Program-made: the position numbers and the translations under genes
NCBI RefSeq assembly: GCF_003337215.1
Contig: NZ_QPIG01000003.1
Location: forward strand, 186,001-250,000
DNA length: 64,000 bases
Direction of reading: 5' to 3'
Origin: Oceanihabitans sediminis
GTDB taxonomy: Bacteria > Bacteroidota > Bacteroidia > Flavobacteriales > Flavobacteriaceae
In this document: positions 15,906-22,943 of the stretch, piece by piece
Position numbering within the stretch: position 1 is the stretch's first letter
Layout of the letters: the number at the start of each line of letters is the position of its first letter
Notes under the pieces: generated by a model
What the model was told of the DNA's origin: nothing
Database searches by the model: none
What the model saw: the letters and a program-made list of their open reading frames with translations, nothing else

Positions 15906-16592
15906 ATGAGCAACATAATTGAAATTAAAAATATTATTCGAGACTTTAAACTAGGAACAGAAACCGTTCATGTTTTAAAAGGAATTGATTTAAATATAGA
16001 ACGTGGTGAATATGTAGCTATCATGGGCCCTTCTGGTTCTGGAAAATCTACACTCATGAATCTTTTAGGTTGCTTAGACACACCAACTGCGGGATCTTAC
16101 TTACTAAACAACCAAGACGTAAGTAAAATGACCGACGACCAACTTGCGGAAATACGTAACAAAGAAATCGGTTTTGTCTTTCAAACCTTCAATCTTTTAC
16201 CAAGAACCACTGCTTTAGACAATGTTGCTTTGCCTATGGTATATGCCGGTATGTCGAAAACAGCACGTCACGCCCGAGCAGCAGAAGTACTAAAGGACGT
16301 AGGTCTAGCAGACAGAATGGACCACAGACCCAACCAACTTTCTGGTGGACAACGCCAACGTGTTGCAGTAGGAAGAGCACTGGTGAACAAACCATCCATC
16401 ATCCTCGCCGATGAGCCAACGGGAAACTTAGATTCCAAAACAGGAGACGAAATCATGCACCTTTTTGATGAAATCCATAAAGCAGGGAATACGGTAATCA
16501 TGGTTACCCACGAAGAAGAAATCGCTGCCCACGCAGAAAGAATCATCCGCCTCCGTGACGGCATCATTGAAAGCGACACCAAAAACAGGTAG
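15906..16592 (+). CDS. ABC transporter ATP-binding protein (LolD/MacB type)
   Basis: Stand-alone ATPase of the LolD/MacB/FtsE group, 228 residues, the normal length. It has Walker [10 protein letters not shown] (about residue 38), the Q-loop [11 protein letters not shown], signature [15 protein letters not shown], Walker [14 protein letters not shown] and switch histidine VMVTHE. Members couple to FtsX-like permeases for lipoprotein release, efflux or peptide export. No permease is adjacent here, so its partner must be encoded elsewhere. A good promoter lies upstream and a repeat block follows. Confidence 0.9.
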   Translation: MSNIIEIKNIIRDFKLGTETVHVLKGIDLNIERGEYVAIMGPSGSGKSTLMNLLGCLDTPTAGSYLLNNQDVSKMTDDQLAEIRNKEIGFVFQTFNLLPRTTALDNVALPMVYAGMSKTARHARAAEVLKDVGLADRMDHRPNQLSGGQRQRVAVGRALVNKPSIILADEPTGNLDSKTGDEIMHLFDEIHKAGNTVIMVTHEEEIAAHAERIIRLRDGIIESDTKNR

Positions 16593-16844
16593 TTTTTTTG
16601 TTCTACACATCATACCCCAAGTAGCATTTTATAATTTAAGTAGAAATACAACTTCTTTATAAGCACCATTGCAACAAGTATAAACTCTAGTTATACAAAT
16701 GCAATATTATCTTGCATTCTTAAAATGTTATACAATACAAAGCAAAGAATTTCATTAAACAAAAACCTTCATCTAAAACGATTCTGTCATTCCTGCACAG
16801 GTAGGAATCCACTAAATTCAGATGAAGTAACTTCTTAAAATAGC

Positions 16845-16905
16845 AAACCCTCCGTCTAGCTCTCCTTCATCAAACTAGCCACCTCCCTTTAACTAAAGGG
16901 AGGAG
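16845..16905 (+). repeat. Element D copy 4
   Basis: Divergent D element (hairpin CCTCCCTTTaactAAAGGGAGG). The D4-to-C8 spacer repeats that of D3-to-C4, so these are copies of one block. Confidence 0.7.
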
Positions 16906-16957
16906 CCCACTACAAACAAACATTATAATAAAAACAATAAAGCCCATCGTATAGACG

Positions 16958-17027
16958 CTCCCCTCTTTAGCCAAAGAGGGGAATGAATTTGCTGTAGCTC
17001 TGCGAAAGCAAAGAAAGGGGAGTTTGA
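16958..17027 (+). repeat. Element C copy 8
   Basis: Complete C element about 50 nt after D4. Confidence 0.8.
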
Positions 17028-17133
17028 AAGTGATACACTATATATCTTAGTAAAATTGTCTTTCTTGAGCAGGAAGAAACCCATTCAACTTATTAAAACA
17101 AATCACCCTTTTTAAGAATAAGCTCCTTAGTAT

Positions 17134-17311
17134 CCCCTCGGCTTATTTTTCGTTTGCGTAGTAAAACAAACAAAAGCCGCAGAAAGGACGCGGAGGATGG
17201 CCTAGCGCAGCGTTTTGCCATCCGCATGATAAGGCTTTTGTGTAGTTTTCAAGGAAACGAAAATCCGCCTAGACTTTTTTGATTACTTTTTTGGGCAATG
17301 CAAAAAAGTAA
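17134..17311 (+). repeat. Element A copy 8
   Basis: Core 17134-17273 with ACAAAAGCC/GGCTTTTGT stem and a diverged left end (CCCCTCGGCTTA). Right-end hairpin 17283-17311 with TTAC/GTAA arms. Confidence 0.73.
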
Positions 17312-17388
17312 TGCTAAACAAATACTTCTACTGTCATTCCTACAAAAACAGGAATCCACTACCAAGAATAAAGCCAATCGTATAGCAG

Positions 17389-17458
17389 CTCCCCTCTTTA
17401 GCCAAAGAGGGGAATGAATTTGCTGAAGCTCTGCGAAAGCAAAGAAAGGGGAGTTTGA
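17389..17458 (+). repeat. Element C copy 9
   Basis: Complete C element followed after 53 nt by D5, giving the C-remnant-D arrangement. Confidence 0.8.
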
Positions 17459-17511
17459 ATACTGAAAATCAATCATAACCAACACTGAAATTAGCATTCC
17501 TAAGCTCTCTC

Positions 17512-17578
17512 AAACCCTCCGTCTAGCCCTCCTCCGTCTAGCTAGCCACCTCCCTTTGACTAAAGGGAGGAGCAGGGT
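17512..17578 (+). repeat. Element D copy 5
   Basis: D element with outer ACCCT/AGGGT pairing, 53 nt after C9; same layout as C1-D1. Confidence 0.75.
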
Positions 17579-17959
17579 ATAAAGAAGCATTATCATTATT
17601 TGAGATTCTTCAGTCTTCACCTCCTTCTAAATGACAAAAAACAACATTATCTTTCATAAAAAAGACATCATTTTAAAGAAAAATGTCATTCAGAGCGAAG
17701 CGAAGAATATCTTAACAATATGCAATTATCAATACCTATTGTCATACCTACAAAATCACCCCCTATTAACAATCCATATCTTTAATACTCCAGCGATCCT
17801 CCCCTCAAAACCGCCACCTGAATAACACAAAAACAACCAACCCCTACCCCTAACCACAAATTACTAATCCCCAATCCCTACTCCCTAATCCCTAACTCCT
17901 ATTTCCCTTTCATTTCTCAAGCAAATCCTGTAACTTTCCACTTTCAAAAAAGAAAGCAC

Positions 17960-18532
17960 ATGAAAGTATATACAAAAACAGGAGACAAAGGAACTACCGC
18001 CCTTTTTGGTGGAACAAGAGTGCCTAAGCATCATATTAGAATAGACAGCTACGGAACCGTAGACGAGCTAAACTCTTATATCGGGTTAATTCGTGATCAA
18101 GAAATCAACAGCCATTACAAAGAAGTATTAATCCATATTCAAGACCGACTTTTTACCGTTGGAGCAATTCTAGCAACAGATCCAGAAAAAGCCATTCTTA
18201 AAAACGGAAAGGAACGCTTAAACATTCCTAAAATTTCTTCAGAAAATATTGAGTTATTAGAAAAGGAAATAGACGCTATGAATGAAGCCTTACCTCCTAT
18301 GACACATTTCGTACTTCCTGGCGGACATCAAACCGTGTCATTCTGTCACATTTCACGCTGCGTATGCAGAAGGGCTGAGCGTTTAGCTACCGCTTTAAAC
18401 GAATTAGAACCTATCGAACCTAATACTTTAATGTACTTAAACAGATTATCCGACTACCTTTTTGTCTTGGCACGAAAGTTGTCACATGACCTACAAGCAG
18501 ATGAAGTAAAATGGATTCCTGAAAAGCAATAA
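17960..18532 (+). CDS. Cob(I)yrinic acid a,c-diamide adenosyltransferase, PduO type
   Basis: Makes adenosylcobalamin by moving the adenosyl group of ATP to cob(I)alamin. The N-terminal ATP site is MKVYTKTGDKGTTALFGG, then RIDSYGTVDELNSYIGLIRD. The central FVLPGGHQTVSFCHISRCVCRRAER has the Arg residues that line the ATP pocket. NRLSDYLFVLARKL near the C-terminus completes the PduO signature. At 190 residues it is normal length, a single five-helix-bundle domain. A MeaB GTPase gene lies 11 kb away, so the product coenzyme probably serves methylmalonyl-CoA mutase. It follows a repeat block and stands alone. Confidence 0.93.
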   Translation: MKVYTKTGDKGTTALFGGTRVPKHHIRIDSYGTVDELNSYIGLIRDQEINSHYKEVLIHIQDRLFTVGAILATDPEKAILKNGKERLNIPKISSENIELLEKEIDAMNEALPPMTHFVLPGGHQTVSFCHISRCVCRRAERLATALNELEPIEPNTLMYLNRLSDYLFVLARKLSHDLQADEVKWIPEKQ

Positions 18533-18582
18533 CATATCGTCTGCATTTTAGTAACCATGCAAAACATTTTAGTTTTAAGTAG

Positions 18583-18707
18583 GTTCTACAAAAATAAAAC
18601 GTTCTTTTAATGTACTGAAAAACAAGTCCTGAAACAGAGAATTAGAAATAGAGACCTAAAATCTTCCTGTTTTCGGACGAAAAGAACCACTTATTTTTCA
18701 AAAGAAC
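18583..18707. ncRNA. Large nested palindrome, possible structured RNA or terminator
   Basis: Four nested pairings lie one inside another: GTTCT 18583-18587 with AGAAC 18703-18707; AAAAATAA 18590-18597 with TTATTTTT 18691-18698; GTTCTTTT 18601-18608 with AAAAGAAC 18680-18687; and GTCCTGAAACAG 18626-18637 with CTGTTTTCGGAC 18667-18678 (10 of 12 paired). A one-sided bulge of 17 nt interrupts the rod, which recalls 6S-type RNA. I have no proof it is transcribed; it could also be a remnant of a mobile palindrome. Confidence 0.4.
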
Positions 18708-18758
18708 TTTATTTTATAATAAAAGCAGGCTGAAAACAAGAAATAATTCACTTTTCAC

Positions 18759-18788
18759 TTGCCTATTTAAACTAAAAATTTATTTTTG
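18759..18788 (+). promoter_or_regulatory. Flavobacterial promoter for the DUF2795-like gene
   Basis: TTG at 18759-18761, a 19-nt spacer, and TATTTTTG at 18781-18788: a full match to TTG-N17..23-TAnnTTTG, 26 bases before the start codon. Confidence 0.65.
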
Positions 18789-18814
18789 CAAATAATAATA
18801 AAAATTATTTAGAA

Positions 18815-19036
18815 ATGTATTGGACCTTAGAATTAGCATCTTACTTAAGTGATGCACCTTGGCCTGCAACAAAGGACGAGCTTATTGACTATGCAATTAG
18901 AACTGGAGCACCTTTAGAAGTTGTTGAAAACTTACAAGCTATTGAAGACGAAGGAGATTCTTACGACTCAATCGAAGAAATTTGGCCAGATTATCCTACA
19001 GATGAAGATTACCTCTGGAATGAGGATGAATATTAA
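18815..19036 (+). CDS. Small acidic DUF2795-like protein
   Basis: A 73-residue protein with about a quarter acidic residues, ending EDYLWNEDEY. The first half (MYWTLELASYLSDAPWPATKDELIDYAIRTGAPLEVVENLQ in outline) resembles DUF2795. That family of short helical proteins is widespread in Bacteroidota and has no assigned role. It has its own strong promoter and a clear terminator, so it is a single-gene unit just ahead of secA. I cannot give a function. Confidence 0.8.
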   Translation: MYWTLELASYLSDAPWPATKDELIDYAIRTGAPLEVVENLQAIEDEGDSYDSIEEIWPDYPTDEDYLWNEDEY

Positions 19037-19052
19037 TATCAAAAAAATCAAT

Positions 19053-19079
19053 AAAAAAGTCTCTTACGAGGCTTTTTTT
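19053..19079 (+). terminator. Rho-independent terminator after the DUF2795-like gene
   Basis: Stem AAAAAAGTCTC/GAGGCTTTTTT with loop TTAC and a T-run on the plus strand, 16 bases after the stop codon. Confidence 0.8.
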
Positions 19080-19114
19080 ATTGAAAAAATTTAAAGAAAC
19101 AAAGCTACATAACG

Positions 19115-19315
19115 TATCTTTGAAGACTAATAAAAAACCCTAAAGGCTTTGCCCCGAGGGAACCATAGAAAGGTGTGCTTCCCTAAAACAGAAACACAAC
19201 AATCTCTATATTAGTTTTAAATTATATACAAATAACAATCAAAAAACTTTACAAACCTTGTGTTTGCTCATATAGCTTCACCTGTGGTAAGTAAAGAAAG
19301 TAAAACAAATAACAC
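19115..19315 (+). promoter_or_regulatory. Promoter -7 box and folded leader of secA
   Basis: TATCTTTG at 19115-19122 matches the -7 consensus. The expected transcript start (near 19126) is the first base of a closing stem, ACTAATA 19126-19132 with TATTAGT 19209-19215. Inside it are GGC/GCC (19145-19153) and AGGGAA/TTCCCT (19157-19184), the latter enclosing ACC/GGT. A second domain pairs CTTTAC 19247-19252 with GTAAAG 19291-19296. It contains CAAAC/GTTTG and ACC/GGT hairpins and ends about 20 bases before the start codon. I do not recognise a known riboswitch. Confidence 0.5.
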
Positions 19316-22300
19316 ATGAGTTTTTTAGATTCAGTACTAAAAGTGTTTGTTGGAGACAAGTCTAAACAAGACGTTAAAGCCATCACACCTTTAGTGAACA
19401 AAATAAAAACCTTTGAAGCTGCCTTAGAAGCTTTATCGCACGATGAGCTTAGAGCAAAAACGGCTTTCTTTAAAGAGAAAATTGCCGAGGCACGTAAACC
19501 ACTTCAAAGTAAAATTGACGAGCTTCTACTAAAAGCAGAAAACACCGAAGATATTGATGACCGTGAGGAAATCTACATACAAATCGATGGTATTAAAGAT
19601 GAGGTGTATAAAGTAACAGAAGATGTTTTAAACGAAATCTTACCGGAAGCTTTTGCTGTAGTTAAAGAAACTGCAAAACGTTTCACCCATAATACTAGCA
19701 TTCAAGTTACTGCTAATGAATTCGACAGACAAATCTCTGGAGATAAAGATTATGTTACTTTAGACGGTGACCAAGCACTATGGGCTAACTCCTGGGATGC
19801 TGCAGGAAAACCTATTACCTGGGACATGATTCACTATGACGTGCAGTTAATTGGTGGTATTGCTATGCACCAAGGTAAAATTGCAGAGATGCATACCGGG
19901 GAAGGAAAAACCCTAGTTGCTACACTTCCTGTATATCTTAACGCATTAGCAGGTCGCGGAGTACACCTAGTAACAGTAAACGACTACCTAGCAAAACGTG
20001 ATAGCGCATGGATGGCTCCTATTTTTGAGTTCCATGGTATGAGTGTAGACTGTATAGATTATCACCGACCTAATTCTGCCGCTAGAAAGAAAGCATATAA
20101 CGCAGATATCACTTACGGTACAAACAACGAGTTTGGTTTTGATTACCTAAGAGATAATATGGCACACAATCCAGACGATTTGGTGCAACGCCCACATCAC
20201 TACGCTATTGTAGATGAGGTGGATTCGGTTTTAATTGATGATGCAAGAACACCATTAATTATTTCAGGTCCTATCCCTAAAGGAGATCAGCACGAATTTG
20301 ACGCTTTAAAACCTAAGGTGGAAGATATCGTTTCGGTACAACGTAAATTTTTAACGGGAGTTTTAGCCGAAGCAAAAAAACTAATTGCTGCTGGTGATGA
20401 AAAAGAAGGAGGTTTCAAACTACTTCAGGTTTATAGAGGTATTCCTAAAAACAAAGCACTTATTAAGTTTTTAAGTGAAGAAGGTGTAAAACAACTACTT
20501 CAAAAAACTGAAAATTATTACATGCAAGACAACAACCGTGAGATGCCAAAGGTAGATGCGGAATTGTACTATGTAATTGAAGAGAAAAACAATCAGATTG
20601 AATTATCAGATAAAGGAATCGAATACCTTTCTGGAAAAGACAATCCGGACTTCTTCATCATGCCAGAAATTGGTACAGAAATAGCTAAAATTGAAGCAAA
20701 AGGTTTAAGCAAAGAAGAAGAAGCTGCAGAAAAAGAAGAATTATTCAGAGACTTTGGTATCAAATCCGAACGTATTCATACCCTTAACCAATTACTAAAA
20801 GCATACGCACTTTTTGAAAAAGATGTACAGTATGTTGTAATGGACAATAAGGTAATGATTGTAGATGAGCAAACCGGTCGTATTATGGATGGACGTCGTT
20901 ATTCAGACGGACTACACCAAGCGATTGAAGCAAAAGAAAGCGTAAAGATTGAAGATGCTACCCAAACATTTGCTACGGTAACCCTTCAGAATTACTTCAG
21001 AATGTACCGTAAGCTTTCTGGTATGACAGGAACGGCGGTTACAGAAGCTGGGGAGTTCTGGGAAATCTACAAATTAGATGTTGTTGAAATTCCTACCAAC
21101 AGACCTATTGCTCGTGATGACAGACAAGATTTAGTTTATAAAACCAAGCGTGAAAAATATAACGCAGTTATTGATGAGGTAACGAAACTTTCGCAAGCAG
21201 GAAGACCAGTATTAATTGGTACTACCAACGTAGAAATTTCAGAACTTTTAGGAAAAATGCTTTCTATTAGAAAAGTTCCTCACAATGTATTAAACGCGAA
21301 ACTGCACAAAAAAGAGGCAGATATTGTAGCAGAAGCAGGTAAACCAGGACAGGTAACCATTGCTACCAATATGGCAGGTCGTGGTACAGATATTAAGCTA
21401 AGCGAAGAAGTAAAAGCTGCTGGAGGTTTAGCCATTATTGGTACAGAACGTCATGATTCTCGTCGTGTAGACAGACAGTTACGTGGTCGTGCCGGTCGTC
21501 AAGGAGATCCAGGAAGCTCGCAATTCTATGTTTCGTTAGAAGATAATTTAATGCGTCTTTTCGGAAGCGAACGTATTGCGAAAATGATGGATAGAATGGG
21601 ATTACAAGAAGGTGAAGTAATTCAGCATTCTATGATTTCAAAATCTATTGAAAGAGCACAGAAAAAAGTAGAAGAAAATAACTTTGGTGTACGTAAGCGT
21701 TTACTAGAGTATGATGATGTAATGAATGCGCAACGTGAGGTAGTTTACAAACGTAGATATAACGCCTTATTTGGTGAGCGTCTTCGTGTAGACATCGCGA
21801 ATATGGTGTATGATACAACAGAACTTATTGTAGACACGAATAAAGCGGCAAACGACTTTAAGAATTTCGAATTTGAATTAATTCGTTACTTCTCTATGAG
21901 TTCGCCAATTACGGAAGCAGAGTTCACAAAACTTTCGGTTCAAGAAGCTTCTCAAAGAGTTTATAAGGCTGCTTTTGCGCATTATAAAGAAAAAATGGAG
22001 CGTAATGCAGAAGTTGCATTCCCTGTAATTAAAAATGTGTACGAAACACAAGGAGATAAATTCAGAAGAATTGTAGTTCCTTTTACAGATGGTGTAAAAT
22101 CTTTACAAGTGGTTACAGACTTAGAGAAAGCATACCAAACACAAGGAAAACAACTTATTACCGATTTTGAAAAGAATATCACTCTAGCCATTATTGATGA
22201 TGCGTGGAAAACACACCTTCGTAAAATGGATGAGTTAAAGCAATCGGTACAATTAGCGGTTCACGAACAAAAAGACCCGTTGTTAATTTATAAATTCGAA

Positions 22301-22666
22301 GCTTTTGAATTATTCAAATCCACAATAGACCAAGTTAATAAAGATGTCATCTCTTTCTTATTTAAAGGAGAACTTCCTACACAAGAGTCTAATATTCAAG
22401 AAGCAAGAGAAACTCCTAAAAAGGAAAACTTACAGACACAAAAAGAAGAAATCCCGAACTTAGACGAACGTTCTTCTCAAAACAGAGCTGCAGGTAATAC
22501 ACAACGTCAACAAGAAGTAGTAGAAACGATTGTTCGTGACAAACCAAAAATTGGACGTAACGACAAAGTGACTATCAAAAATGTGATGAGTGGCGAAAAT
22601 AAAACAGTAAAATACAAACAAGCAGAACCTTTAATTGCCAAAGGCGAATGGGTTTTAGTAGAATAA
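19316..22666 (+). CDS. secA: Preprotein translocase ATPase SecA
   Basis: Motor that drives unfolded preproteins through SecYEG. It has Walker A MHTGEGKTLVA (about residue 200), DEAD-like VDEVDSVLIDDARTP, GTNNEFGFDYLRDNM, and helicase motif VTIATNMAGRGTDI. The arginine-rich end of the motor is DRQLRGRAGRQGDPGSSQFY, followed by the helical scaffold with LEYDDVMNAQREVVY. At 1116 residues it is longer than E. coli SecA (901) because of insertions typical of Bacteroidota, for example about residues 340-410. The C-terminal zinc-binding CxCxnC/H motif is absent. In its place is GRNDKVTIKNVMSGE...GEWVLVE, also usual for the phylum. It is preceded by a long structured leader and followed by a strong terminator. 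Confidence 0.97.
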   Translation: MSFLDSVLKVFVGDKSKQDVKAITPLVNKIKTFEAALEALSHDELRAKTAFFKEKIAEARKPLQSKIDELLLKAENTEDIDDREEIYIQIDGIKDEVYKVTEDVLNEILPEAFAVVKETAKRFTHNTSIQVTANEFDRQISGDKDYVTLDGDQALWANSWDAAGKPITWDMIHYDVQLIGGIAMHQGKIAEMHTGEGKTLVATLPVYLNALAGRGVHLVTVNDYLAKRDSAWMAPIFEFHGMSVDCIDYHRPNSAARKKAYNADITYGTNNEFGFDYLRDNMAHNPDDLVQRPHHYAIVDEVDSVLIDDARTPLIISGPIPKGDQHEFDALKPKVEDIVSVQRKFLTGVLAEAKKLIAAGDEKEGGFKLLQVYRGIPKNKALIKFLSEEGVKQLLQKTENYYMQDNNREMPKVDAELYYVIEEKNNQIELSDKGIEYLSGKDNPDFFIMPEIGTEIAKIEAKGLSKEEEAAEKEELFRDFGIKSERIHTLNQLLKAYALFEKDVQYVVMDNKVMIVDEQTGRIMDGRRYSDGLHQAIEAKESVKIEDATQTFATVTLQNYFRMYRKLSGMTGTAVTEAGEFWEIYKLDVVEIPTNRPIARDDRQDLVYKTKREKYNAVIDEVTKLSQAGRPVLIGTTNVEISELLGKMLSIRKVPHNVLNAKLHKKEADIVAEAGKPGQVTIATNMAGRGTDIKLSEEVKAAGGLAIIGTERHDSRRVDRQLRGRAGRQGDPGSSQFYVSLEDNLMRLFGSERIAKMMDRMGLQEGEVIQHSMISKSIERAQKKVEENNFGVRKRLLEYDDVMNAQREVVYKRRYNALFGERLRVDIANMVYDTTELIVDTNKAANDFKNFEFELIRYFSMSSPITEAEFTKLSVQEASQRVYKAAFAHYKEKMERNAEVAFPVIKNVYETQGDKFRRIVVPFTDGVKSLQVVTDLEKAYQTQGKQLITDFEKNITLAIIDDAWKTHLRKMDELKQSVQLAVHEQKDPLLIYKFEAFELFKSTIDQVNKDVISFLFKGELPTQESNIQEARETPKKENLQTQKEEIPNLDERSSQNRAAGNTQRQQEVVETIVRDKPKIGRNDKVTIKNVMSGENKTVKYKQAEPLIAKGEWVLVE

Positions 22667-22692
22667 GTATTTTCTAAAATAGACAGTTAAGA

Positions 22693-22724
22693 AATCCTGA
22701 AGTATATGCTTCAGGATTTTTTTT
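22693..22724 (+). terminator. Rho-independent terminator of secA
   Basis: Perfect stem AATCCTGAAG/CTTCAGGATT with loop TATAT and eight T residues, 26 bases after the secA stop. Confidence 0.9.
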
Positions 22725-22878
22725 GCGCTATAGTTTTATATAATCGCTAATCTCATCGAAGAAACTATCTCCTACAAAACAAGACATCCGATAATCTTTT
22801 CCTTTCAACGAATAATGTAAACAACTGACAATCAATTATAATTTAATTCCCTAATTTAGTTTCGTTGGTGATTCCGAC

Positions 22879-22899
22879 AATCTATCCATAGATTTTTTT
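22879..22899 (+). terminator. Short hairpin with T-run before the dockerin gene
   Basis: AATCTAT/ATAGATT with a 2-base loop, followed by seven T residues, 45 bases before the start codon of the 1606-residue protein. It may be an attenuator in that gene's leader or merely a weak terminator. Confidence 0.4.
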
Positions 22900-22943
22900 C
22901 GATTAATAGCACAGTAAAACAAAACCGAAAAAAATAATATAAT

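Larger units (their letters stand above)
16593..17959. repeat. Repeat mosaic 4
   Basis: No convincing gene. Bases 16593-16780 show nothing I recognise. Then come E (16788-16810), D4, C8, A8, E (17335-17357), C9, D5, an inverted F (17602-17635) and an F (17684-17709). The last part (17830-17905) is CCCTA-rich simple sequence. Confidence 0.8.

Noticed and set aside
5258-17311. Retron msr-msd or diversity-generating repeat
   Set aside because: The nested stems are suggestive, but no reverse transcriptase gene is present in the window.
17631-17825. 64-codon plus-strand frame
   Set aside because: It lies across an F sequence and simple-sequence DNA, with no promoter or recognisable domain.
4555-17959. 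Possible CRISPR array
   Set aside because: Repeat units are long, of several types and irregularly spaced, with no cas gene.
4555-17959. REP elements mobilised by a RAYT transposase
   Set aside because: No Y1-transposase gene is seen here; it could exist elsewhere, so this is unproven rather than excluded.
19126-19215. SRP RNA or 6S RNA upstream of secA
   Set aside because: The conserved GGAAGCAGC-type SRP loop is absent and the fold is branched, not rod-like.
19247-19296. tRNA-like fold in the secA leader
   Set aside because: Only about 50 nt long, with no T-loop sequence or anticodon arm.
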